Shown here: positions 23,001-32,171 of the stretch, in pieces
Numbering within the stretch: the stretch's first letter is position 1
How the letters are laid out: each line of letters starts with the position of its first letter
Origin: Turritopsis dohrnii
Taxonomy: Eukaryota > Cnidaria > Hydrozoa > Anthoathecata > Oceaniidae
NCBI GenBank assembly: GCA_027922465.2
Contig: BQMF02000008.1
Coordinates: forward strand, 1,550,001-1,614,000
Direction: 5' to 3'
Length of the DNA: 64,000 bases
The notes under the pieces: model-generated
The model's input: the letters and a program-made list of their open reading frames with translations, nothing else
Databases searched by the model: none
Told to the model about the DNA's origin: nothing
Made by a program: the position numbers and the translations under genes

Positions 23001-24060
23001 TTGATAAATATGCGACTGAAGTTGTTATTGCATCTGACGGTACTAAACGGCTTGTCCGTATCGGAAAGATGACTGAACTTGAACGATTAATTTTGATGGA
23101 AGTCCTCATTACAGTCTCAGAAGTACGGTTCCCAATTGCCGACAGTGACGTAGCCGCACTTCTCCTCACTGTTCCAGATGGATGGACGAAGGAATTGTTG
23201 GCTTTAGAAGAGGAACTTCCGATCAGAGCAGTTCTCTTGGTTGAGATGTCAATGGGAATTGTTATAGCTTCAGACTTCGTCGATGCATTCATAACTGTCA
23301 ATGACGTTTCGTGAAGTACGACACTGCTCATTGCTGAAGGAACCAACGAATGTCTTGAGTTCACTGTGGCCGTTTCTGAGTACAAAAGTGATTGGCTAGT
23401 TCTTGGATACGCGGACGTTGTTGACATCGACTTGTTCGATATAGATGCCACAGTTGGACTTGGCTGCACCGTGGAATGGCTGGATGTAAAATTGAAAGAT
23501 GCTATGTTACTTGATAAATATGCAACGGAAGATGTAATTGTATATGAAGGTAGCAATCGGCTCGACGGTACTTCAGAGATGACTGATCTCGATTTTGATG
23601 TCGTCGATATGGTGGCAGAGGTATCCTTGCTATTTGGTGACATTGATGTAATATCACTTCCTCTCATTGTTTCAGAAGGATGGACAAAGGAATTGCCAGA
23701 TGTGGAAGAAGAACTTCTTATCATATCACTTCTACTTGTAGAGATATCAGAGTGGATTGTCTTCATTTCAGACTTTGTCGTTGCATTCAAGACCGTCGAA
23801 GACGTTTCGTTAAGTACAACACTGCTCATTTCTGAAGGAACCAAATAACGTGTTGAGTTCAATATGGAAATTGTTGAATACCAAAATGATTGGCTAGATC
23901 TCGGTTGCGTGGAAGTTGGTGATGCTGGTAAGTCGGGTATTGATCTAATATTTGTGTTGATTGTCTTTCTTTGGGATATCCATGATGTATTTTGAGCACT
24001 TGGTAAATCTTCAATATTTCTTTTGATTATGTTGTGGTAGTTTCTTGAAGATTTTAAATC
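17002..24060 (-). CDS. Giant mucin-like single-pass membrane protein, main exon (5' exon not found)
   Basis: One uninterrupted frame of 2352 codons on the minus strand. It is extremely Ser/Thr-rich with many N-x-S/T sites, so a heavily glycosylated extracellular stalk is expected. Three copies of a 745-residue unit follow each other. Each ends in a SEA-like domain of about 100 residues with two cysteines (GDCQ and SCGSIVIKYSI), near residues 667, 1412 and 2157. After the last copy come a membrane span (about 2264-2290), five arginines and a tail with FSLTKVREYELGHF and NMYEVPG. The exon probably opens at 24060, because TTTTACATTTACAG just before it is a good splice acceptor and the ATG at 24084 lies in that intron. 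A later acceptor near 23925 is also possible, giving ASPTST, which matches ASPNST in the paralogue at 37400-39950. No signal-peptide exon was found upstream. Confidence 0.85.
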   Translation of the reverse strand, partial: DLKSSRNYHNIIKRNIEDLPSAQNTSWISQRKTINTNIRSIPDLPASPTSTQPRSSQSFWYSTISILNSTRYLVPSEMSSVVLNETSSTVLNATTKSEMKTIHSDISTSRSDMIRSSSSTSGNSFVHPSETMRGSDITSMSPNSKDTSATISTTSKSRSVISEVPSSRLLPSYTITSSVAYLSSNIASFNFTSSHSTVQPSPTVASISNKSMSTTSAYPRTSQSLLYSETATVNSRHSLVPSAMSSVVLHETSLTVMNASTKSEAITIPIDISTKRTALIGSSSSKANNSFVHPSGTVRRSAATSLSAIGNRTSETVMRTSIKINRSSSVIFPIRTSRLVPSDAITTSVAYLSSNLASVNLSSRLSTVQPSPTAASISDIVVSATTTQPGFNQSLLQSPIAVVNSTRALVPSEMSSFVFYETSLTVLNTLTKSEVKSIHTDISIKGSDIIRFSSSKVNHSFVHPSLTATRSATTSLSPIGNGTSETVLSTSIEINRSSRLLLPDTITSSVAYLSSTIASANMSSADSTVPPSPTVSSISNIAVSTTSRHGESNQSLVYSTMTASNSIVPSVRLLTNITEIVQTSVEVGSSVMLSVTTGHSSFTDSNSRLSTLSFISVPTMSTGFATAVVSSSNTTISPGLSSSLIQPSTMSFLPSTTAVLPFYTYAGEAKFEGDCQTIIGNAVLRQQLTDSFSNFLTGILNISSSQIRYPSDHISCGSIVIKYSIESTYTADSVQSELDDALKVTGVNISAGNQSFSAVSFRNTATTVTFSLANTKVQPSATVVSISDMKVSTTSTQLKSTQSFWYSTISILNSTRYLVPSEMSSVVLYKTSSTVLNATTKSEVKTIHSDISTSRSDMIRSSSSTSGNSFVHPSETMRGSDITSMSPNSKDTSATISTTSKSRSVISEVPSSRLLPSYTITSSVAYLSSNIASFNFTSSHSTVQPSPTVASISNKSMSTTSAYPRTSQSLLYSETATVNSRHSLVPSAMSSVVLHETSLTVMNASTKSEAITIPIDISTKRTALIGSSSSKANNSFVHPSGTVRRSAATSLSAIGNRTSETVMRTSIKINRSSSVIFPIRTSRLVPSDAITTSVAYLSSNLASVNLSSRLSTVQPSPTAASISDIVVSATTTQPGFNQSLLQSPIAVVNSTRALVPSEMSSFVFYETSLTVLNTLTKSEVKSIHTDISIKGSDIIRFSSSKVNHSFVHPSLTATRSATTSLSPIGNGTSETVLSTSIEINRSSRLLLPDTITSSVAYLSSTIASANMSSADSTVPPSPTVSSISNIAVSTTSRHGESNQSLVYSTMTASNSIVPSVRLLTNITEIVQTSVEVGSSVMLSVTTGHSSFTDSNSRLSTLSFISVPTMSTGFATAVVSSSNTTISPGLSSSLIQPSTMSFLPSTTAVLPFYTYAGEATFEGDCQTIIGNAVLRQQLTDSFSNFLTGILNISSSQIRYPSDHISCGSIVIKYSIESTYTADSVQSELDDALKVTGVNISAGNQSFSAVSFRNTATTVTFSLANTKVQPSATVVSISDMKVSTTSTQLKSTQSFWYSTISILNSTRYLVPSEMSSVVLYKTSSTVLNATTKSEVKTIHSDISTSRSDMIRSSSSTSGNSFVHPSETMRGSDITSMSPNSKDTSATISTTSKSRSVISEVPSSRLLPSYTITSSVAYLSSNIASFNFTSSHSTVQPSPTVASISNKSMSTTSAYPRTSQSLLYSETATVNSRHSLVPSAMSSVVLHETSLTVMNASTKSEAITIPIDISTKRTALIGSSSSKANNSFVHPSGTVRRSAATSLSAIGNRTSETVMRTSIKINRSSSVIFPIRTSRLVPSDAITTSVAYLSSNLASVNLSSRLSTVQPSPTAASISDIVVSATTTQPGFNQSLLQSPIAVVNSTRALVPSEMSSFVFYETSLTVLNTLTKSEVKSIHTGISIKGSDIIRFSSSKVNHSFVHPSLTATRSATTSLSPIGNGTSETVLSTSIEINRSSRLLLPDTITSSVAYLSSTIASADMSSADSTVPPSPTVSSISNIAVSATSRHGESNQSLVYSTMAASNSVVPSVRLLTNITEIVQTSVEVGSSLMLSVTTGHSSFTDSNSRLSTLSFISVPTMSTGFATAVVSSSNTTISPGLSSSLIQPSTMSFLPSTTAVLPLYTYAGEATFEGDCQTIIGNAVLRQQLTDSFSNFLTGILNISSSQIRYPSDHISCGSIVIKYSIESTYTADSVQSKLDDALKVTGVNISAGNQSFSAVSFRNTATTVTPEEKKVIVYVVVFSVLGVMLLVIILIFIIYRRRRRSRNFSLTKVREYELGHFKGYSEEGGINMYEVPGTESSLELDSTNNRGIYVNDNMVDDN
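17288..23920. repeat. Three near-identical 2235-bp tandem repeats inside the mucin-like exon
   Basis: The word ACAGTAGTTGCAGTATTTC starts at 17288, 19523 and 21758, exactly 2235 bp apart, and 2235 is 745 codons. Copies differ only at scattered bases (for example AATGTGGCC at 17579 against AATTTGGCC at 22049). The third copy fades at about 23920. Inside each copy are four weaker sub-repeats of about 483-510 bp (marked by ATGTTCGAAATCGATG-like words near 17969, 18452, 18962 and 19460), so the array is a higher-order repeat. Confidence 0.95.
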
Positions 24061-25326
24061 CTGTAAATGTAAAACGTATTTCATATGAGGTTTTCCTTAG
24101 TTGGCGTTTATTGTAGAATTAGTTAATAGAATCGAATATCGTATTTCTCGGAATTGGATTCTGCAGAATGCGTGAAATCTGTTGTTATGAAGATGTGAAT
24201 ATATAAAGATAAGTTAAGAAATTTTTAGGTATTTAGTGAAGATTGAAGTTGAAGATTTAAGACTGTCATCGTAGTTTAAATGAAATTATAGTATTGGAAA
24301 GGAATTTAAAGTTATTTCACTATTCATCTGTTTCTAAATCACCGTTTGCAAACTTATGTGGATTACATGTTCTATTGGAATATATTCTAATTTTCGTTAA
24401 GCGACTGTTACATCAGAAAAATTTAATTATGCTATATGAAATTAACGCAAAGTTTTTACACTTAAAATAGTCAAAATTGACTTTTTTGTTCCCCAGATAT
24501 TGCCATTTAAAATTTTTCCTCAAAGCTTGATCTCCATGACAACATGGCATCACAATATTCCAGAAGCAGTTGTTTACATACAAATATCCTAATTTATCCT
24601 TATTTAGACCCTTATATAGATGGAGATTATCTCCATCAGGGCAAACAAAATTTAGAAAACGGAACAGTTTTTACTGCATGTAATTTAAGATGAAATTTAC
24701 CATCGTAACAGTGTTAGATGCTGAGATATAATAGCAATGCGGATTACGGGCGTTATTCATTATGCATTATTTTGCAAACATAATAATGCCATACAATGCG
24801 CATTTTGTTTCTCGATAATGTACTATTAAAGGGGATTTTAAAAACAGACCTTTTAATAAATATCATGAAGTAGAAGACATTCTCTATTTGTTTACATTAA
24901 ATACATCAGGTGTGATTGTTTCTTTTTTTCACTTCACGCTATAGTCTAGACAGTTAAATAAAATGAAGTATCACGTCGCGACATGTTTCTTAGCAACCAT
25001 ATGTTGAAGATGATTATATTATTCTAAAATTTTAGTTACTACTTATCCTGATGATGTGTAGTTTTATAAATAAAAAGTATTTCTTCTTTGTAATAAGTTA
25101 TAGTGAGTTTGAATAAAAGAAGACATTCCATAGATTTTTTTCACGTAGAATACGGGATGCATATTTCATTTTAAAGGAGAACATAAAAAAATAGAAATAT
25201 AAAAGATACATTAACTTGAGCAACGAAGAAGAGCACTACAGAGATAAACATGATTAGACATGTATACTAAAACATCTTACAAAGCTTCGTTAACGAAAAT
25301 ATACGAGAAATAACTACCTTAATTAA
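24061..25326. other. Upstream region of the mucin-like gene; no exon identified
   Basis: AT-rich. An upstream exon with a signal peptide is expected on the minus strand here or further right, but no ATG plus hydrophobic run plus GTAAG could be picked out. TACCTTAATTAA at 25315 looks like the left end of an element that is interrupted by the one starting at 25327. Confidence 0.4.
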
Positions 25327-25877
25327 GGGGCTGTTCATATGGGAAAAAAATGTCTCGGTAAGCAGGGAAACTTTTTGACGCTCCACTTGCCGAGATCTCG
25401 CCTCTCTTAAGAATTGTTATGAACAATTATATTTCGTTCATATGATAAAAAAAACATCCCGGTAAGCGGGATCTCGCGTATTGATAAGCGAGATCTCGGT
25501 AGGCGGGGAAATAATTTCTCCATATGAACACAATTACCCCGGTGAGCGGGATCATTTTATGTCTAGTCAGCAAGATTGTAAGTTCATGCTTTCGTCAAAA
25601 TGGTAGAGAAATCATCATCAATGGCAGAGAAATCATCATCATTCCAACGAAAAAATTTCAGGTGGAACGATGCAATGATTGAGAATCTTATAAATAATCT
25701 TAATACATATAGAAGAAGAATGTATCGTTTATTGACTGCCGCCATATTTGTTTTTAAATTTTCCCCGCTACTTTACACGAGTCATATTATTTCCTCGCTT
25801 ACCGAGGTAATTTTTTTTGGTGTGTCGAAAAGTTTCCCCGCCTACCGGGATATTTTTTTCTCCATATGAACAGCCCC
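25327..25877. mobile_element. Harbinger-like element, GGGGCTGTTCATATG termini, TAA duplication
   Basis: The inverted ends GGGGCTGTTCATATGG and CCATATGAACAGCCCC extend about 55 bp inward with mismatches (GAAACTTTT / AAAAGTTTC). TAA flanks both sides (25324-25326 and 25878-25880). A 3-bp TAA/TTA duplication is typical of the PIF/Harbinger superfamily. The internal frame near 25600-25730 has FRWNDAMIENLINNL, which resembles the start of the Myb-like second protein of Harbinger elements. It is probably an internally deleted copy. Confidence 0.75.
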
Positions 25878-25885
25878 TAAGTGTA

Positions 25886-26890
25886 TTTAATTTCGCGGTG
25901 TATTAAATTTCGCGATTCGCGAAATTTTTTCAAAAAACCTTTTTTCGCGTGTATTAAATTTGTATATGTAATCGCACGTTGTCTCGTGCAATTAAGGATA
26001 AATTTGTATTCGTTATTTCTGGACAAAAAATTTCACGAGTCCGATTTGATGGTCTGTCCACGCCTAAATGCAACAATCGAGGGAGTTTTGAATATCTGTC
26101 ATAGATCTGGGTTATTTTCAATTACATGTCGACTTTTTCTCTGTTCTGAGAAGATCCAAAAGAGCAATCAAACCAACGAAACCATGCAACAAATGCAAGT
26201 TGTGTGGTAACATCAAAGAAGCAACCCAGATCAAGCATGGCGACGAGACAACGGTTCTTCACGACGGAGGCGGAAACTGCAAATCACGAAATGTTGTGTA
26301 CGCCGCCATCTGTAAAAGACATAACACCATCTATGTCGGTCATACTAGCGAAAGGTTGAGCGATAGATTTTCAAAACACCGGTATGACATCGAAAAAAGA
26401 CCGGGAAATTCAGAACTTGCCGAACATTTTCATACAGACCACGATCTCACAACAGATATGCAAGTTCTGATTTTGCAGAAGAATATTCAAACTCAAGCCA
26501 AACGAGAACGGCTTGAGGATCGGTGGATTTGTCGTCTACAAACTCTTCAACCGGCTGGGATGAACTTAGAACTCCACCAGTACGGAAAAGAAATGTACAG
26601 GCATTTCACAAAAACATTAACAATTACAAACTAAAACAAGAAAATTTGTAGTTCTTTGTATTTTACTGCTCGTTCATTTTGCATATTTTGTGCTATTATT
26701 GTTAATCATTTATTTTTATGACGTCAATTTTTTTATGCAATGTAATGTCTTCTGTTTAACTGTAAACATCATTCTTGAAAATGAACCGGAGGGGTTCGAA
26801 ACGTTGAAACCTGGCGTATTTATTAATTGAGTGTATTAAATTTCGCGATTTTTATTCTATGAGATTTTTTGCATGTATTAAATTTCGCAA
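25886..26890 (+). mobile_element. Penelope-like retroelement remnant between TGTATTAAATTTCGCG motifs
   Basis: The word TGTATTAAATTTCGC occurs near 25901 and again near 26831 and 26873, in the same orientation on both sides of a GIY-YIG frame. A stem-like stretch (ACCGGAGGGGTTCGAAACG near 26785-26803) follows the frame, as is usual after Penelope endonucleases. The reverse transcriptase part is missing. The limits are approximate. Confidence 0.5.
26092..26634 (+). pseudogene. GIY-YIG endonuclease domain of a Penelope-like element (5' truncated)
   Basis: Open from after a TGA at 26089-26091 to the TAA at 26632-26634. A Cys-rich knuckle PCNKCKLCGN comes first, then the nuclease core: NVVYAAICKRHNTIYVGHTS (the GIY...YIG pair appears here as VVY and YVG), then R-F-S-K-H-R, and a late ELAEHFHTDH. 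This order (CxxCxxC linker, GIY-YIG, HF...H) is that of the endonuclease which ends Penelope-like polyproteins. Here it nicks target DNA for reverse transcription; in this copy no reverse transcriptase remains, so it is a fragment. A free-standing host GIY-YIG gene is less likely because of the flanking repeats. Confidence 0.75.
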
Positions 26891-26970
26891 ATTTAACCAA
26901 AATCAACTTTTTTCAAAAGGCTTGAAACATGAAATAACACACTGTTTATGCTTGGTACACAACAAGTTCA

Positions 26971-27531
26971 TTAAAAGAAGTAAATCGTTGCAAATCGTTG
27001 GTTCCACATGAACTCCGATAAATAGTCGGGAACAGATTCGCGGTTACTAGGGCCATCAATTGCTTTAAACTTGGCCTTACTTCTTTGCCACATTGCTTCT
27101 ACACGATTTGTTGTGACAATAGTGTTCGGGTCAACGAAGTTGTATGTGTGGTTAACAGTTTGATTTTGATAACCGTGGGCTTTCAGATTGTTGTAAGCAG
27201 CCCACATATCACTCCATATCTCAGTTCCTGGAAGAATCCACTGCTGCATAAGGGTAGCAGCATTGCGGCGTTGTACAGGGATCAGAAAACCCTGCTTTGT
27301 TGCTGGCTCGGATCCCCAAAAAACCCATTGGTCTGGTATAATTCTGCCACGGTTATACTTCCGACGCGCAAATAGCGACTCGTCAATCTCAACGATGCAA
27401 CCGGGACCCCCAAGCTGTACGGGATTGTTGGCAAAATACGTCACGTTTACATTGCTGCAATATTGGTTCCAGTCAACAACTGTCTCGCAACTTCCAATTG
27501 TTAGCTCGTGTTGGACGTCTTTCACTGACAA
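26971..27531 (-). pseudogene. ISXO2-like (Merlin) transposase, C-terminal DDE domain
   Basis: The minus-strand frame shows the ISXO2-like catalytic domain of Merlin DNA transposons: GGPGCIVEIDESLFARRKYN with the first Asp, then GTEIWSDMWAAYNNL with the second, and later NRVEAMWQRSKAKFK and SEFMWNQRF. 186 codons are open. A splice-acceptor-like AATTGCAG lies directly upstream (about 27538-27545), so an N-terminal exon with the zinc ribbon may lie to the right, but I could not read it with confidence. Terminal inverted repeats were not found, so whether the element is complete is unknown. Confidence 0.8.
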
Positions 27532-27545
27532 ACCTCTGCAATTTC

Positions 27546-28429
27546 AGTTAAACATATACTATCAAAGACAGCCATGTCAGGTCTTCGAGCCATCGTGAAC
27601 AGGTTTTTCGAAGGCAAGAAGGACTTCTGTAAGCATTTTGTCCCTTTTATAGTGTCCAGTCCAGGGCAAAAAAGGCTATAGGCTTACACCTGCAGTGTGA
27701 GGAAATGGACAAAAAAGCAGAAAAAATAATGAAATAATTTGAAAAGAAGAAAAAATACGTTGAAAGAATAGACAGCATGGGTGCGAAAAGGAAATAGCGC
27801 CGTTCCTCTATATAAGTATTCCTTTAATTCTTTTAGTTTTAGTTTAGTTTTTTAAAGATACTTTGGGTTGTAAAAATAATGTATTTTAATGCGCATTATT
27901 TGTCCAAAAAATCATAATTCGCGGGCGGGTTACGCTGAACGAAGTATTAAACAAGAGCCAGATGGCACAAAACGGTAGCAGCAATTGTACTTAAAGTTAT
28001 GAAAAGTTACTGCAAAGTTCTTTGAGGGTTTTTTTTATATCTCACTGGTGGAAAACAGGCATAAAAGATACATATGTTGAAATGATTAGTTAGTGTAAAT
28101 AGGGTGTAATTTATTAAAGACAAAAGAGTTATACATGCGTGAGCCACATATTTTTGTAAAAAGAAAACTTTTTGTAAGAACATTTGTAGAAAAAACTAGA
28201 AGCCATTAGGCTTGAACAATTTCCGCATCAGCCCTTGAGAAAATTGCTTTAGGCTAATTTTCAAGAAATCTGAATGACTTGTACACTGATTCATAATTTG
28301 ATACGGTCTGGAATTCGACAAATTACTCCCTTCTTTAATTTAACTTAATCTTGACAGCTTTGCAATTCACTATGATGTTTCGGGGCCAGAAAAACAGTTC
28401 ACCAATATCTTGCGTATGATGTTTATTCA
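27546..28429. other. Non-coding; possible 5' part of the Merlin element
   Basis: A minus-strand stretch near 27546-27600 (MARRPDMAVFDS-like reading) could belong to the transposase N-terminus. The rest is AT-rich without a recognised feature. Confidence 0.3.
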
Positions 28430-28920
28430 TGAAAATTGAAGATTTTTCAAAATTTGGTCCAAATTTGGCCCAAATCGTCCAATTTAAGTCAAATCTGACA
28501 AAATGACTGTCAAATTCAAAATCAGCACCATTCAAATGTAATCCATGCAAAATTTCATGAAATTTGAAGAACTTTCGAAATTTGGTCCAAATTGTCCAAT
28601 TTTAGTCAAATCTGGCAAAATGATTGCCAGAATTGAAATCAGCACCTTGCAAATGTAATCCATGCAAAATTTCATGAAATTTGAAGAACTTTCGAAATTT
28701 GGTCCAAATTTGGCCCAAATTGCCAATTTTAGTCAATTCTGACAAAATTACTGTCAAATTTGAAATCCGCACTTTTCAATTTTAATACATGCAAAATTTC
28801 ATAAAATTTGAAGAACTTTGGCCCAAATTGTCCAATTTTAGTCAAGTCTGAAAAAATGACTGTCAACTTCGAAATCATCACCTTGTCTAAATTGCCCAAT
28901 TTTAGTCAAACCTGTCCTAA
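28430..28920. repeat. Tandem repeat, about four copies of a 116-126 bp unit
   Basis: The word ATGCAAAATTTCAT recurs at about 28545, 28661 and 28787. Each copy also carries AATTTGGTCCAAATT, CCAATTTTAGTCAA and TCTGACAAAATGACTGTCAA-like words. The copies have diverged, and the last is partial. Confidence 0.8.
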
Positions 28921-29433
28921 ATTCTTAGCATAGGTCAGTCATTAACTATTCTGAATAAACAAACAATCCGAAATCCAAACGGACTTTCCGAAAACGACGA
29001 AAAACTGTTACAGAGACAGATAGATAAATAGATAGAATGTGGAAACCAAACAATTTCCTACGCTTACGCGCGCGGAAATTGAAAAACACACGCGTTTTCA
29101 AACAAATAACTCTCTCTTGAACTAGCACACGAGGTAATAAGAAGTTTTGAACGAGAAAAAACAATATGTAACCAAATTTCAAGTATCAATGTATTTTCAG
29201 CTAAGCATAAGCATAAGTAACTAAAACTTTCATTTTTATGCAGACTTATTTGATTAATAATCATTCTTTCATGAATTATTTCATATAATATCAAAGAAAA
29301 CGTCAAGGCTGCGTTCCTTCATTAGAATTTACATTGCGTTATCAGCGCAGTCTCGCAGACTCTAAATCGCAGACTAATTGCCATTTCGGCCGAAGTAATA
29401 GTACTAGTAGGAGTCCACCAGTGTTTTAATACC
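28921..29433. other. Non-coding; nothing recognised
   Basis: AT-rich sequence between the tandem repeat and the SINE. Only chance frames are seen. Confidence 0.4.
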
Positions 29434-29743
29434 GACTGGTAGCCTTGTGGTAGAGTGCCCACTTCCTGTTCGGGAGGTCGTGGGTTCAATCCCCGACCGA
29501 GTCATGCCAGCGACTACAACAGTGTGAATCAATCCCCTCCGCTTACCACTCAGCAAGAGAGTAGGAATGATGTCCAGGATGGTTGTCTAGTTGAGCGGTT
29601 CCTGTCATTACAGCTTCCGTAGCCCAAATGGGGGCTTTAAATGCTCTAAGACCTCCTTCGCAGGACCCTCATTGATAACAGTACCTTAAGAAACTGAAGA
29701 GGCTATCCTGGGTAAACATTCGCAAATAAATAACAAATAAATA
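29434..29743 (+). mobile_element. tRNA-derived SINE, full length
   Basis: The head (GACTGGTAGCCTTGTGGTAG ... GTCGTGGGTTCAATCCCC ... GAGTCA) has an A box and a B box of polymerase III and tRNA-like spacing. About 235 bp of unrelated body follow, then a tail of CAAATAAATAACAAATAAAT. A second copy lies at 15552-15850 on the other strand, which proves that it is dispersed. It is not a functional tRNA. Confidence 0.88.
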
Positions 29744-32171
29744 TAAGGTATTCGCTTTCGCTGCTACCGTAATAACTATGGCCTAAAACTGTCTGAGTTA
29801 TTCACATAGCTTTATGTGAGCGAAATCACTTTCAACTACCTGATGTCACATTACCAAGGAGATCATGTTTTGAAGAAACACCTTTAAATACCTTACCAAC
29901 GAAAAATAATTTTTTGAAAATTCGGAAACTGACTTTCATCATTTTTAAAGCTGAAATAGATCAAGAAAACGAACTTGTGATTTTTTGAGCTTAGTTTCCC
30001 TTTAAATTCCCTTTAATATCTTGGAATGCACAGTAGATATTTTGTTTTAAATTTAATAAAAGGTACCCGAAAGCTATTTCACATGTTGTGTGATTTTCAT
30101 TTGAAGCTCAGGTGGCACACACATCCACGGTGTGTGGCTATCATTATAATATTCAAGGATGAGGGATATTAAAGGAATAATTTTATATAGCTCAGTTAAC
30201 AGGGTCATACCTTTTTCATTGCAACATAGTCTTTAAAATAGATTTTGTCTAAAATACAAGAGCATTTATATATCAAACAAGTGCCACAAGCGCAATGACG
30301 GTATGGCAAGTGTGAGCTCGTTTCTATAGCTTTTTATAGATTCTATAGCTCTGTTTTACTTTTTTTAAATTACCTTGTAAGTGGAATTACTTTCTTTAAT
30401 TCTACGAGATGGTTGTACTACTTCATGAATTTTCAAGAAATTTAATCCATTGTAAAATTTCAGGGAAACTGATATTTCCAACCAAGTTTTAGAAACTAGC
30501 TTATTGTTCAGTAGTATGTATTGAGAAGGATAGAAGGTAAACTGTTTTGTGATAATTTTAAAATATTATGAACCAGAATTTTTGAAATACTCCAACATCT
30601 TATCATGGCGTATGGCCACGATACAAAATCACGAAATTGTAAGTCTTTTTGTAACACAGATTATTAACAAAAGGAAGTCAAAATATCTATGATTTTTATC
30701 TAGCCAGTACAATACAATTGCATAAATGAAAAAGATAAAAACTTGTAACATATACCTATTTTGTTTGATAATATATACATGCGATGCCAGTTGTCAATTC
30801 TAGAGATTAGAATGAATTGCAGTTAATATTCAGTAACAAAAGTAGCTACACTCTTACACACAGTGCTCCCATTCGAAATTGATTTTAAGTACAGAGAAAC
30901 ACTAAAACGCAAAACGAAATCGATGATATTGCAAAAAAACACTGGGATTTCATAGACATTTTTCAGTTTGTCCGCTCGATGTATATCCGTCCATCCATTT
31001 TACACTGGAATGCAGGCGGTTTTATTTGTTTTGTGAGACTTTCAGTCACGAAATGAGTTTAAGTACAAAAAAACCTAAGATTGCTAATTCAATGAATCGT
31101 CACCCGTTACTTGGAAAAATGTCCGCAGAAATAGAACAATTGAGAAATGGTCTGGGAACGAGCAGCTGGTTATTATTAACAAAGCGCTCAAACAAAGTAA
31201 AAAAACATAGGCTGTCTCGTGGAGATTATCTCACAACAAAACTACTGACACTTTTTTGTCGATTTTATGACAATTCTAAGCTATTTCTTCCTCTGCCGTA
31301 GCCTGATTGCACAATGTATTGTAACAGGCTATTTCTCGGGCTTGATCTTTGAATGGTATTAGTTGAGCAAGTTTAGTTATTCATGAGAATACGTTTTAGA
31401 GGGTTATATCAACGGTTGCTTTGATCTCTAAAATTCGCATTAATTCATCCTTTGCTGCTTGGTCTGCGCGCTTATGTGATCAGGTGTTTTATTGACGTTG
31501 TGCCAGTCACATGGCCTCAGTTTTCTTACCAGCGACCACGAGGGCAGTCATTTTTTTCACCCGCCCTACCCGCCCTTTGTGGTGGATTTGGGTTTTCTGG
31601 ACTCTTTTATATTTTTCAGTTCTCCCGTTGATTGGTATTGAGTTTGTTGTGAGAATTGTGTTTGGGGATTTTACCCGCTGAGTGTTTCGCTTTAGTTTTT
31701 AGTTTAGCGTTTAGTTTTTACTGTGTATCTATTGTTTTATGATGGTATACTTGGTTTGCATTTATGTTTATAATTTAAGTCACCAGTTAGTCTGTCCTTG
31801 TTGACAGCAGTATAATTTACAGATTCTGTCCTAGCTGACAGTTCTTGGTGTGATAGTCCTTATTGACTTATCGTATACGTCCTGGTTGATATCTGTCCTT
31901 GACTTTTATTTATTTGTTTTGCGAATGCATCACCTGGATATTCCCCAGTTCGGCCAAATACGTGTTATTGTGTCTTAACCCATGCCAGTTAACTTTGATA
32001 AACGTCAATTATGTAGTTAGTTATATACAAATGATAAGTATTGTTGTTTTACTTGCTTGATCAACTAGGTTCTGGATTACTTCTACATACTACGCGTAGA
32101 TTGATAGTTTTTACAAGGACTTCATATTACAAATTAATATCATCTAGACACATATTTATCTGCTTTAAGAA
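29744..32171. other. Non-coding; nothing recognised
   Basis: AT-rich with a slightly GC-richer patch at about 31440-31980. The longest frame (31026-31301) has no recognisable domain or splice support. Confidence 0.4.

Noticed and set aside
17582..23848. Nine or more plus-strand open frames of 71-160 codons across the mucin-like exon
   Set aside because: They repeat every 2235 bp and are the antisense of the Ser/Thr-rich frame, whose codons avoid antisense stops. No splice or domain support.
24061..24084. ATG at 24084 as the start of the giant protein
   Set aside because: It lies in TTTTACATTTACAG, a good splice acceptor, and gives no signal peptide, which a surface protein should have.
26092..26634. 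GIY-YIG nuclease as a host DNA-repair gene
   Set aside because: The Cys linker and the HF...H end match Penelope elements, and it is surrounded by repeats.
28430..28920. CRISPR-like array
   Set aside because: Units are long, diverged and contiguous, without unique spacers; the genome is clearly animal.
29434..29504. tRNA-like sequence read as a functional tRNA gene
   Set aside because: It continues into a repeated SINE body, the stems pair poorly, and a second dispersed copy exists at 15.8 kb.
31026..31301. 91-codon plus-strand frame
   Set aside because: No recognisable motif, low-complexity surroundings and no homologous repeat in the window.
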